Shown in pieces: positions 42,089-50,521 of a DNA stretch of 64,000 nucleotides. The notes beneath the pieces were generated by a model that saw only the letters and a program-made list of their open reading frames with translations, ran no database searches and was not told the DNA's origin. Source of the DNA: Hymenobacter profundi (GTDB lineage: Bacteria > Bacteroidota > Bacteroidia > Cytophagales > Hymenobacteraceae); NCBI RefSeq assembly GCF_019334315.1, contig NZ_JAHWGL010000003.1, positions 50,939 through 114,938 on the forward strand. Direction: 5' to 3'. A program made the translations under genes and the position numbers. The first letter of the stretch is position 1. Each line of letters begins with the position of its first letter.

Positions 42089-42598
42089 TTACGGCAGCAA
42101 AAGAAAACGTTGTGCCCCCCATGTATTGGCAGGGTCGGTAGGGCCAAAACGGCCTAGCAGAGCGGCTGGCAAGGCCAGAACCAGCGGTGGCCGGTAGGAG
42201 GCAGTGCCGTGTAGACGGTGCCAAAAGGCAGACCGCTCGGCTTCGGACAACTTAGCAAGTAACACATCAAATCCCCATACCCAGACGCCTGATATAATGG
42301 GGTCGGGCGGCTCGGGCGTATCGGGGTCAGGCAGCAGACTCAATAGATAGTCGAGCAGCCGAACAGGATCGAGGCTAACGTGGCCATGGGGCTGACAGTG
42401 GTCAGCCACATGCAGACCTAAATGCACACTATTTAGGGCCAATTCTGAAGCCCATACTTCGGGCGCAGCGGCATATGCAGCAGCTCCCAGAGCTACTAAG
42501 GCAGTACGCACACGAGGGGCTGAAGGCGGGCGCAACCCCGCAACGAGTAGGCGCACGGGCAACGGCGCTGCCGACTCAGCGGCTAAAATAGAAGGCAT
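42089..42598 (-). CDS. Unrecognised small gene inside the BREX operon
   Basis: A 169-residue protein (MPSILAAESAAPLPVRLLVAG...), alanine- and leucine-rich, with a possible folded core VSLDPVRLLDYLLSLLPDPD...GVWVWGFDVLLAKLSEAERSAFWHRLHG. No signal peptide, no catalytic motif. It lies 17 bp after the divergent DUF4007 gene and 41 bp before brxC, so it is part of the operon. Could be a small BREX accessory in the position where other types carry brxA/brxB/brxE-like genes; I cannot assign it. Confidence 0.6.
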   Translation of the reverse strand: MPSILAAESAAPLPVRLLVAGLRPPSAPRVRTALVALGAAAYAAAPEVWASELALNSVHLGLHVADHCQPHGHVSLDPVRLLDYLLSLLPDPDTPEPPDPIISGVWVWGFDVLLAKLSEAERSAFWHRLHGTASYRPPLVLALPAALLGRFGPTDPANTWGAQRFLLLP

Positions 42599-42615
42599 GA
42601 CTGGTAAAAAGAGAC

Positions 42616-43437
42616 TCAAGCATAGAGAGCATTCCAAAGTACAGATGGATCGGTCCAACGGCGCAGCAACTGGGGCGGGTTGAAACGGCGTTGGCGCTGG
42701 ATCAAGCCCCGTTGAGGATCGGCTAGTTCAGCTAGCTTGGCATTGAAACCATCAACTCCTAGCAACAGCAGCCGCGGTAAGTCACTCTGGGTGAGTTGCT
42801 CTTCGTCTATGGAAGCAGTATTAGGGAAATTTGCCTGCCAGTGATCTGCTAGAATGCACACGAAAGCTGTTGGGGGGATAGGTTGAGGGGTACTCATTTG
42901 GTATTGCCCGGATTGCTCTCTTACCACACCATTTTTATCAGTTCTTTCTGGAAATATGCCTAGTTCATATAATGACGTTTTCTTCGCATAAGTCCCTAAA
43001 AATGACGCTGCTGCTGAATCGACGGTAGAGTCTGATTGATTTACTCCTGTTGCTGCAATAGCGTATTCAGCAATTCTTTTCTTAATAGAATCAGAGTTAA
43101 TATTTTCTCCAAGCGAGAGTTTATTAATAACCAAATCACCCCAGAAATTGGGTGTGGCATAATGTGGAGCAGAGAGAAAATAATGTATGAGCCATAGCGT
43201 TTCTGGCCTAACCAAGTTTGGGTCATGCGAGATAACCTGTTCGCCGAATGGCGTAGGCTGCCGTTCGTTATCAATCAATCCAGCTCTCCTACAATAACCT
43301 TTCGCCGCTGGAATTTTTTCGTTTGCTACCATTGTACTTTTCATATCTTCTCCTGCAGAAAAGGCATGTAGTACTGCTGAAACTTCTGTTCTGATTAGAG
43401 GGAAGGTACGCCCAAACGATAATCCCAAGTCAGCCAT
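42616..43437 (-). CDS. Second, divergent DUF4007-like protein
   Basis: A 273-residue protein with the overall order of DUF4007: SFGRTFPLIRTEVSAVLHAF at the start (7-26), then AKGYCRRAGLI, TPFGEQVISHDPNLVRPETLWLIHYFLS (about 62-89) and a C-terminal part with LADHWQANFPN. The canonical copy (47660-48658) has G-H-(Q/E)-T-F at the start; here that becomes F-G-R-T-F. DUF4007 proteins (SspB) give nicking or modification functions in phosphorothioation. Two copies in one operon may be split in role. Adjacent to sspD (18 bp). Confidence 0.65.
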   Translation of the reverse strand: MADLGLSFGRTFPLIRTEVSAVLHAFSAGEDMKSTMVANEKIPAAKGYCRRAGLIDNERQPTPFGEQVISHDPNLVRPETLWLIHYFLSAPHYATPNFWGDLVINKLSLGENINSDSIKKRIAEYAIAATGVNQSDSTVDSAAASFLGTYAKKTSLYELGIFPERTDKNGVVREQSGQYQMSTPQPIPPTAFVCILADHWQANFPNTASIDEEQLTQSDLPRLLLLGVDGFNAKLAELADPQRGLIQRQRRFNPPQLLRRWTDPSVLWNALYA

Positions 43438-43455
43438 AACGCTTAGTTTTCCTTT

Positions 43456-44283
43456 TTATAAGTGGCAGATCAAGCATCCCTCTTCACTGTCATCATCCCC
43501 AAGAATATCCAATAAATCAGCTGAAACGAAATTTTTTTGTCGCTCCAAGCGCTGTTGATGATCAGCTTTTATTTGTGCCATTCGCTCTGGTTGTTCCAAC
43601 TCGTTTAAGCTTTCACGCTGATTCCAAGTAAAACGAGTACCAGTTTCTTCGTCAAATCTTTCGAAGGTTTTTGCTTTCTCGAACAAGTCTGGGTGACGTT
43701 CTTTCAGACCAACCCACTCATTTCTTTGCTGATAGAAACAGAAATAGCAACCCGAGCGTGACCTCCACTCATAGTATTTAGGCAATCCTAAACCACTGTC
43801 ATCAAGTAATTGCATCACGTCCTTATACTCAAGTCCGTCATCTTTAAAAGGTAGTACTGGAATTATATTATTCTTACTAGATATGTAGCCAGACCGGTTT
43901 TCATCAGCTCGGATACCTACATAGGAATAGACTAAATCATCGCCAACGAAAGCTTCGAAAGGTTTTATTTTGAGCAAATCAGTACACCAGCGCTGGCGGC
44001 CGGAAGGCAGAAAGCCATTCCTAATATCCAAGTGATGTTGAAATAGCCGATCTGGATTGAGGCGAACAATAGGCTTACCTAAGTAGGCTTCTAGCATTGC
44101 CAAATAATCATACGTCTCCGGTAGTTCTTCCCCAGTATCGGCAAAGGCGTATTCCATTTCAGGTACTCTATCCCGCATATAAAGTGCCAAGGCGGTAGAA
44201 TCTTTGCCGCCGGAGAGGCAGAGAATGTGACGCACCTTTTGGCCTTCGGGGTGGCGCGGGCCGGTATAGTTGGGTAAATTCAT
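43456..44283 (-). CDS. sspD: SspD/BrxP, PP-loop (PAPS reductase-like) sulfur-transfer protein
   Basis: A 275-residue ATP pyrophosphatase of the PAPS reductase/DndC group. PP-loop SGGKDS is at residues 24-29. Cysteines lie at Cys100 (RWCTDLLK), Cys179/Cys182 (SGCYFCFY) and Cys270/Cys273 near the C-terminus (EEGCLICHL), a set that could bind an Fe-S cluster or carry sulfur. It would activate the DNA backbone with ATP and receive sulfur from the desulfurase at 32690. ATG at 44283 preferred over the GTG one codon earlier. The same gene is named brxP in type 4 BREX. Confidence 0.88.
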   Translation of the reverse strand: MNLPNYTGPRHPEGQKVRHILCLSGGKDSTALALYMRDRVPEMEYAFADTGEELPETYDYLAMLEAYLGKPIVRLNPDRLFQHHLDIRNGFLPSGRQRWCTDLLKIKPFEAFVGDDLVYSYVGIRADENRSGYISSKNNIIPVLPFKDDGLEYKDVMQLLDDSGLGLPKYYEWRSRSGCYFCFYQQRNEWVGLKERHPDLFEKAKTFERFDEETGTRFTWNQRESLNELEQPERMAQIKADHQQRLERQKNFVSADLLDILGDDDSEEGCLICHL

Positions 44284-44294
44284 CACGCAAAGGA

Positions 44295-47200
44295 TTATTG
44301 AGCTTGATCTTCTTGTTCCAGCGCATCGAGCCAGCGCAGCACGGCGGCCCGGAGCAGGTGAACGGGCGGGCGAGTGTCTGGGGCGGGCAGCAGCTCCCCA
44401 AGCCGAGTCACAAACCGGTCGACCTGCTGGCGCTGGGCTTTGGTAGCAGGGCGCGCCGCAGCTGGGGGCGGCGCAACGCTGGCTGCCAGTGTTTGTAGGG
44501 CATTGCCAAAGGGGGCAGCGTGGCTAGAGAAAGCCGCCACATCGACATCGCGCCACAGCTGGGGTGGGCGGTTGGCTATCAGCGCGAGTACCCGGTCAAG
44601 GTCTTCCTCGGGGTTGTTGCTAGTACAACGGCCAGCTAAGGGCACTAATTTTTGTGGTAGTTGGGGCGAACCAATCAGCGAACGGAGATACTGGTGAAGC
44701 TGGGCCCACCCTTCGGCGCCAGCGGGATAGGCACACGCTTTTAGCAATAGGTCACGGCCCTCCTCACGAACAGTGGGGTAGGCAGCATTCCACGCCTGCA
44801 AAGCCGCATTGAGCCGGGCGAAAAACAGCTCAATACGGGGCGCGTCGGCGGGTGCATCGGCGGGCCAGGGCGGCAAGCCAAGCGCGACCGGCGCAGCGTA
44901 GAATAGCAGGTTTTCGGGCGAGCGGGCTTGCTGAAAAGCATCGCGGAGTTCGAGAACGGCTGGTTCGAGCCGATTGGTTTGGCGCGTGTACTCGGGCAGC
45001 CCAGCTTGCATCTTGAGCAAGCGGCGCACTACGGGTACCAACTGAGAAGCTACGCCCGTGGCCTCGGCAATACGCTCTACTACGGCTAGGCGGGCGCCTT
45101 GCACCCGGCTGTCGCCGAGGGCAAACATATCGGGACGGCGTAGTAGCAATTCCCAATCAGCATCTTTCTCCTCGGCCAGGAAATTTCCTTCGCGGTACAG
45201 CGAGGTGTCGCCCTGGTGGGCGCGGCGGAAAATAGCTAGCAGCACCGGCAGTACGCCTTCAGATACGCCGTAGGGTGCGGCCCGCAGGTGGTCGTAGAGG
45301 TCGGGCAGTGCAATAGGGCGCGGTGACTCGAACACTTTATGCTCGATGGCGTGCCATACCGGCAGGAGTTCGGCACGGTCGTCGGGGGTGTCGAGGGGGC
45401 TACGCCAATCCCAGGTACCATCGGGCAACTCGTAATGGAGACCGGTAGCATGCAGCACCGAGGCATACATAGCGTACTCGGGCGGGTAGCCGGTAAAGCC
45501 TAGCCGCGCCTGCTCGCCCTGGTTGAGCATGGCTTTGACGAGGGCCCCGCGGGCGGCGGCGCCGGCGGAAGAAAGCTGGCGGCGGTTAAGCAGCTCATTA
45601 CGCAGCACAGGGGTGCTATGGAATGTTCGGTCGGCCAGATTGGATAGTTCCTGACTGAAAGCGCGGGCATTAGGCAGCTGTAATTCTTGGCCTTGGGTGA
45701 ACCAAGTAGCCATAGCCGTGGTAGCATCGGCAGCGGTCAAGTCTTCGGCCCCTAACGCGGGCTCGAATAAGCGGGCCCATTCGGCACGGAAAATGGTATC
45801 GGCCTCGTGGCGCCGGAGGGCCAACTCACGACGGGCGGCTCGGTCGCCGAGCATAGCTGGCACGGTATCGAGAACTACCCGAGCGGCGGCCAAATCGTAA
45901 GCCGCATCGCGCAGGGCTTCGGTTTCGAGCGCTACCGCAATTAAAAAGTTAGGCTGAGCTAGCCGCTGGGCATCAGTTAAAGCCTGCGCTTCGGCAGCAG
46001 CGTTTGGGGCTAGGCAAAGCAATACTGCCAGCTCGGCGGGGCTCTGCATAGCACGGGCAACGAGAGCTTCAGGGCGGAGTACTTCGACTGACACTGGGCG
46101 AAGTGTACCGGTGCGGAAAGCATGACGACGCGCTACTAAGCGCGGCAGCGGAAACAAGGCCGGATCGGTAGCGGCGGAAAGCAGCACATCACCGGCCAAC
46201 GTAGCGCGGGCGGTAGTTAGCTCAGCTTCTACATCGACATCACCACCTTCCCACAAGCGGTAGCTGTGGCGGGCGCGGCTCCACACAATGAGGGAGCGGC
46301 TTTCCAATTCCTCGATAGCCACAGCGGCATCGGGGCCGAGCGCGGCGGTGAGTACCGCATCGGAGGCTAACAAGCGTGGCTCTCGTAACCAGTTGAGCAG
46401 GGCAATGCATTTAAGCACCCGTACCGCCAATGGGCTGAGGGGTGGGTTGATAGCCAAGTCGCTTTCAACCAGTTCAACGGCTTCGAGCCAGGGGCGAGCA
46501 CTGGGACCGGTATAGTGCGACAACAGCACGTCGCGGCTGTAGTCAAACAGGCCGTCGAGGGTAAAAAAGGCCGGTTTGGCAGGATCGTAGGGCTGCTCCA
46601 GCAGAAAACGGCCGAGGGCACCGTTTTCCTGCCCCTCGAGGAAGCTGAAGATGCTGCGGTGACTCTGGCCGGCTCGCCGGAACAACGCAGGCACCACCAG
46701 CAGAGCCAAGGGATGCAGCGGGTAGGCGGCGCGGGCGAGGTCAGGGAATCGGGCTTCGAGGCCGTTGGGGAGCATCCGCGCTTTGGGGTCGAGCACGGGG
46801 GCTAGCTGACTCGATAGTGTGCCGTTGAGGTGCAGCTCGGGAGCGTGCCGCAGGGCACGACCAATCAAGTCCATGCGCTCCACATCGGACGGAAAGAGTG
46901 GCAGTTGACGGAAGCGTTGGGCTATTTTGGCCCACTCGCCTTGTTGGGTACGGCCGAGACGGTGCGCGTAGGCTTCGGCATTTTGGTGCAGAACGGTCAG
47001 CACCCACAGCGCGGCTTCTTGTGGTGCGCGGGCAGCAGCCTCGGCTAGCTCCTGCAACACGAAAATATCGCCGGCTTGGGGGTAAGCGGCGGCGTACTCC
47101 AAAAATTTACCCGCTTCGTCGACAAGTAACAGCAAACCATTGTGCTGGCCCGCTGCAGCTACAGCTTGGGCAGCTGCCACGTAGGCATTGGCAATATTGC

Positions 47201-47654
47201 GAGGAGTGGGTTTGGCTTCAGCTTTATCGACAGCACTGGGAATAGCTGGCGCACCAGGGGCCGTACTCAAGGCACTGCGCAAGGCGGCTAACAGAACCGG
47301 ACCAATAGCCGTGCGAGAACCCACGATGGGGATAGGCAACAGCTGAGGCACTGTGGGTAAGTCGGCCGGGAGTTGGGTGGTCCGGCGGAAGTTCGGCTCG
47401 GATACGAGTCGGGCTAGGAACGTAGCAAAGGCACTTTTACCAGCCCCATAAGGACCGATGAGCGACAGAGCGCGGTCGAGGGGTGTGGTATGGGCCCGCA
47501 ACACGCCTTGCAGCGCCTCTGAGGCCGAGGTAGTAAGGAAGTATCCGTCGGTAGCAGTACCAGCCGCGAGGTCACGCTCCAAATGCACGGAACGGCCAAA
47601 GCGAGGCTGGACCGAAACAATATCAGCAAGCGTTTGGGTGGAGGTAGCAGACAT
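44295..47654 (-). CDS. sspC: SspC-type ATPase
   Basis: A 1119-residue P-loop ATPase. Walker A GPYGAGKS at 67-74, Walker B GLLLLVDE at 173-180. It is rich in alanine and leucine and has a higher GC content than brxC. Position between the canonical DUF4007 gene (5 bp) and sspD (11 bp) is that of sspC in Ssp systems, where the ATPase drives modification. It resembles brxC only in the ATPase core; the C-terminal parts differ. Which of the two large ATPases serves which complex is inferred from order. Confidence 0.75.
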   Translation of the reverse strand: MSATSTQTLADIVSVQPRFGRSVHLERDLAAGTATDGYFLTTSASEALQGVLRAHTTPLDRALSLIGPYGAGKSAFATFLARLVSEPNFRRTTQLPADLPTVPQLLPIPIVGSRTAIGPVLLAALRSALSTAPGAPAIPSAVDKAEAKPTPRNIANAYVAAAQAVAAAGQHNGLLLLVDEAGKFLEYAAAYPQAGDIFVLQELAEAAARAPQEAALWVLTVLHQNAEAYAHRLGRTQQGEWAKIAQRFRQLPLFPSDVERMDLIGRALRHAPELHLNGTLSSQLAPVLDPKARMLPNGLEARFPDLARAAYPLHPLALLVVPALFRRAGQSHRSIFSFLEGQENGALGRFLLEQPYDPAKPAFFTLDGLFDYSRDVLLSHYTGPSARPWLEAVELVESDLAINPPLSPLAVRVLKCIALLNWLREPRLLASDAVLTAALGPDAAVAIEELESRSLIVWSRARHSYRLWEGGDVDVEAELTTARATLAGDVLLSAATDPALFPLPRLVARRHAFRTGTLRPVSVEVLRPEALVARAMQSPAELAVLLCLAPNAAAEAQALTDAQRLAQPNFLIAVALETEALRDAAYDLAAARVVLDTVPAMLGDRAARRELALRRHEADTIFRAEWARLFEPALGAEDLTAADATTAMATWFTQGQELQLPNARAFSQELSNLADRTFHSTPVLRNELLNRRQLSSAGAAARGALVKAMLNQGEQARLGFTGYPPEYAMYASVLHATGLHYELPDGTWDWRSPLDTPDDRAELLPVWHAIEHKVFESPRPIALPDLYDHLRAAPYGVSEGVLPVLLAIFRRAHQGDTSLYREGNFLAEEKDADWELLLRRPDMFALGDSRVQGARLAVVERIAEATGVASQLVPVVRRLLKMQAGLPEYTRQTNRLEPAVLELRDAFQQARSPENLLFYAAPVALGLPPWPADAPADAPRIELFFARLNAALQAWNAAYPTVREEGRDLLLKACAYPAGAEGWAQLHQYLRSLIGSPQLPQKLVPLAGRCTSNNPEEDLDRVLALIANRPPQLWRDVDVAAFSSHAAPFGNALQTLAASVAPPPAAARPATKAQRQQVDRFVTRLGELLPAPDTRPPVHLLRAAVLRWLDALEQEDQAQ

Positions 47655-47659
47655 GAAAG

Positions 47660-48658
47660 CTAAGCATGCAGCTGCTCAAGCATTGGAGCAGCGTAGTAAG
47701 AATAAAGCAGCACTTCGGGAGTAAGAGCCGCTGCAGTAGTACGAACTACCTGACGAACCAAGGGAGTATCCTCAAAGCGCAACAGGCCATTGGTTAGAGT
47801 TTCCAATTGGTCCAAGTATGCCAGCGTAGAATCTTCATCTAGCTTGAATACAATACCTGGTGAGCCTTCTGTGTAGGCAATATCGCGAGCCGCAATGGTG
47901 GTAGTACCAGGGTATTTCCAGTCCCAAAAGTTCAGGAGCGCCCACGCGAAAATGGCAGTTGGCAGGCTAGGTTTGGGACCTACTGCGAAGGTGTACTGCT
48001 GCTGATTACCCAGGGCGGGACGCAACAACCCTAGTTCACGTAAGGGGCAATCGAGGCCATCTTCCGTGTTCTGACCGCGGTCGGTAGGCGCCAGATAGGT
48101 TTGGATGAACACGCCAACATCGCGCCTTACCGTTTCGAATGATGAGGTTTTGCTGCTGTTAGCCTGCGCGGAACTGAGAATAGCATCGGCTAAGGCAGCC
48201 TCGCTCCATTCCCACTCGCGCCACATATTGAAGGCGTATACCCATGTGTAGGCCTGGCTGCCAGGTCCGCACAGATTCCAGTGGAGTAACCAAAGCGTTG
48301 CGGGGTCCTCCAGGTATTGGTCGTGCCCGTCGGCGGCGAACAGGAATGTTCCTAAGCCACTGGCCAGAAACTCCCCACTGCGCTCGGCAGCCCCAACCAG
48401 TTGGGTGGCTATCAACCAATGGCGAATAGCACTAACCATGTTTTTGCCCACGCCCAAGGTAACCAGTGCATCGTCGGCGCTGAAGACTCGGGCATCATCG
48501 CGTAGCGCATCGAGGCCTTTCTTCAACCAAGCAGAGCGCAAGGCAAACGTTTGGTGACCGGCAAAACTGGGAGGGTTGGGTAATAAGACCTGGGTGGTGA
48601 CTTGGCCCGCAAACATATCAGGACCGGTAGCAGCACTAGGATGAGGAGGTGGTTGCAT
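47660..48658 (-). CDS. sspB: SspB, canonical DUF4007 protein
   Basis: A 332-residue protein that matches DUF4007 well: PSFAGHQTFALRSAWLKKGLDAL (about 31-53), LGVGKNMVSAIRHWLIAT (about 68-85), LEDPATLWLLHWNL (about 116-129), and a C-terminal part TIAARDIAYTEGSPG...FKLDEDS. In Ssp systems SspB supplies the DNA-nicking step that precedes sulfur incorporation. It is the first gene of the nine-gene operon. A tandem 20-bp repeat lies 9-49 bp upstream of its start. Confidence 0.85.
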   Translation of the reverse strand: MQPPPHPSAATGPDMFAGQVTTQVLLPNPPSFAGHQTFALRSAWLKKGLDALRDDARVFSADDALVTLGVGKNMVSAIRHWLIATQLVGAAERSGEFLASGLGTFLFAADGHDQYLEDPATLWLLHWNLCGPGSQAYTWVYAFNMWREWEWSEAALADAILSSAQANSSKTSSFETVRRDVGVFIQTYLAPTDRGQNTEDGLDCPLRELGLLRPALGNQQQYTFAVGPKPSLPTAIFAWALLNFWDWKYPGTTTIAARDIAYTEGSPGIVFKLDEDSTLAYLDQLETLTNGLLRFEDTPLVRQVVRTTAAALTPEVLLYSYYAAPMLEQLHA

Positions 48659-48666
48659 AGCAGATT

Positions 48667-48707
48667 AAGTAGAATAGCGGAAAAGTAAAGTAGAATAACA
48701 GAAAAGA
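48667..48707 (-). promoter_or_regulatory. Two tandem 20-bp repeats upstream of sspB
   Basis: AAGTAGAATAGCGGAAAAGT (48667-48686) and AAGTAGAATAACAGAAAAGA (48688-48707) share 17 of 20 bases with a period of 21 bp, about two helical turns. They lie immediately upstream of the sspB start on the minus strand, where the operon promoter and leader should be. Likely an operator or leader element controlling the whole system. Confidence 0.5.
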
Positions 48708-48795
48708 AAATGCGAACTATGGGAAAGGTCGGCAATGAAACTGAAAATTACTAACCTGCCTAGCGAGATTACCGGTGGTAGCTGGCCCGCAAAAG

Positions 48796-48830
48796 CAAAA
48801 CGGACGACCTCCCGCAGAAAGCCGTCCGTT
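48796..48830 (-). terminator. Terminator after the DUF3037 gene
   Basis: AACGGACG pairs with CGTCCGTT around a 16-nt loop; on the minus strand the stem is followed by TTTTGCTTTTG. It separates the HipA-like/DUF3037 pair from the sspB-led operon. Confidence 0.65.
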
Positions 48831-48854
48831 GGTTGGAATTTGAAAAGCAATGGG

Positions 48855-49706
48855 TTACTCGTGACCAGCCGTTTGCATCTTACGTTCTATCTGACGAGCG
48901 AAATTTTCCGCCTCGTTTTCGTGAATAATATCGACCTGCACCATCGGGCTGCTAGCGGCCGTGATGATCTGCTCGATGGTTTCCTGCAACGCTGGGTCGG
49001 CGGGAGAAGCCGTTAACAAATATACGTGTAGCGGCACATCGCCCGTCCCTAGCTCGGTGAGACGACCTACCCATTTATACGCTTTGTCTTTGACTTTGGC
49101 AGGCTGCTTGAGCTGAAAGGTGACGGCTTCAAAGCAGTTGAGCACTCCATTTTGCCAGGTATGATCGAATTTGATTTCGTCGTTGGCCGTCGGAACTTGC
49201 CGGGGCTTCAGCTTCTCAGTCAAATGGTGACGATCAAAATATTGTTTGTAGGACTGCCGCCATACCCGCTCGTCGGCGGTGCGGGCAGGCGGAGCTTCCT
49301 GTTGGTACTCGCCAATAAGCCGCTGGTAGAGGTCAGCAAATGTACGGTCGGTATTTAGCGTCAACCCTTGTTCCACGTTGGTCAGCTGCCAAGCGGCATC
49401 GTTGGGGCGTATAAGGCTGCGGGTAAATTGGCTGAGGTCGAACTCCTCGGCCTGAACAAACAGTGGACCTTGAGTAGTCAAAGCTTGTCCCTCGCGGTTG
49501 ACAGCCGCCGCAAAATGCTTGAGAACAGAGAGAATATGACGACCTATTAGGCCGGGGAAAAATTCGGTTAGGCGCTGGGCCTTTGATATGACTTGCGCAC
49601 GGAGAAAATGAGTCTGAGGCTCGTAGAAAACCAGACCCACGTTCACGAACTCGCCCGTCACGTAGTCGTGCAGGTAACGCAACACCTGATATTGATAGGT
49701 TTTCAT
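48855..49706 (-). CDS. DUF3037 family protein
   Basis: A 283-residue protein with the family start YQYQVLRYLHDYVTGEFVNVGLVFYEPQ (4-31). DUF3037 genes are regularly found beside a HipA-like kinase gene, as here (4-bp overlap with the gene at 49703). Function is unknown; a partner or substrate of the kinase is likely. Most of the remainder is helical. Placed directly upstream of the BREX/Ssp operon, separated by a terminator. Confidence 0.8.
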   Translation of the reverse strand: MKTYQYQVLRYLHDYVTGEFVNVGLVFYEPQTHFLRAQVISKAQRLTEFFPGLIGRHILSVLKHFAAAVNREGQALTTQGPLFVQAEEFDLSQFTRSLIRPNDAAWQLTNVEQGLTLNTDRTFADLYQRLIGEYQQEAPPARTADERVWRQSYKQYFDRHHLTEKLKPRQVPTANDEIKFDHTWQNGVLNCFEAVTFQLKQPAKVKDKAYKWVGRLTELGTGDVPLHVYLLTASPADPALQETIEQIITAASSPMVQVDIIHENEAENFARQIERKMQTAGHE

Positions 49707-50521
49707 GCGGTTACGCGGTTAAGTTCCTGAGTAAATTCTAATACGTGTGACAGCACTTGGCAGATGTACGCCTCAATATCGTCTACTTGTTCGGTTTGCC
49801 AAGCAGTGGGAGTATGCTGGCGGGCAGCTTGCCAAAAGGCGGTATCTAAACGTGAAAGTTGCGGGACTAGGGTAGTAAAGTCGAACTGGCGGCCCCGCAG
49901 GTGAGGAAAGAAATAATGCTTCTGAATCCACTCCCGCACATCAACCTCCTCCAGGAGCCAAGGTTGGCGAGAACGTAGAAAAGGCAATACTTTGGTAAAG
50001 GAAAATGCTAGCTCGTGGTCGAGTAGCACAATGCGCTGCCCATCGGTAAGCATATTTTGCTTGAGAGCATTGCGGTCAACGTTATTTATCAGAACATCAA
50101 ACGCAAAAATCAACTGGGCTTGTTCCAGTTCGGCGGTCGTCAGCGGCTGACCTGTAACGAATTCGCGAAGACCTCTTTGGTACTCGGAGCCAAAGTTGCG
50201 TCCTAGTGAGCGGCTAATTAAACCGTACTCTTCTCGCCCGCGCATGAGTGCCAAAAACTCAGGGCTAACATCTATCTGCACTGGCGTCACGGCTTGAAGA
50301 CCTACCTGCCAAGCCGCAAAACAGCCGAGCAATTCCCGTTCGAAAGCTTCCACAGACATCCGTTCAGCTCCGCTACCTTTCAACACGTAGTCGCCTTCTT
50401 CCTCGGTTTCGGCATCGACGCCGCGAATCAGCAGCGGGCGGTTGGCGCCGGAAGTGAGGGTTTGGTCTGGCTTAAGAGCATAAACAAGCGGCAGCCGATA
50501 AGCAGAGTCAGTAATCAGCAC
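49703..50521 (-). CDS. HipA-like kinase
   Basis: A 272-residue kinase-like protein of the HipA-like group. Visible elements: VLKGSGAERMSVEAFERELLGCFAAWQVG (about 47-75) with nucleotide-binding Lys and Glu, a catalytic-loop segment FAFDVLINNVDRNALKQNML (about 139-158) and IVLLDHELAF (about 164-173) in place of the DFG-type Asp. Shorter than HipA toxins (about 440 residues) and without a HipB antitoxin; paired with DUF3037. Its role in the island is probably defence or stress, unproven. Confidence 0.8.
   Translation of the reverse strand: MLITDSAYRLPLVYALKPDQTLTSGANRPLLIRGVDAETEEEGDYVLKGSGAERMSVEAFERELLGCFAAWQVGLQAVTPVQIDVSPEFLALMRGREEYGLISRSLGRNFGSEYQRGLREFVTGQPLTTAELEQAQLIFAFDVLINNVDRNALKQNMLTDGQRIVLLDHELAFSFTKVLPFLRSRQPWLLEEVDVREWIQKHYFFPHLRGRQFDFTTLVPQLSRLDTAFWQAARQHTPTAWQTEQVDDIEAYICQVLSHVLEFTQELNRVTA

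Noticed and set aside
32690..48658. BREX type 1 or Pgl system
   Set aside because: No PglX methyltransferase, brxA or brxB was found; the PP-loop protein and short BrxL fit type 4.
48665..48850. Small frames between sspB and the DUF3037 gene on both strands
   Set aside because: They cover the promoter repeats and a terminator; no ribosome-binding site or protein-like composition.
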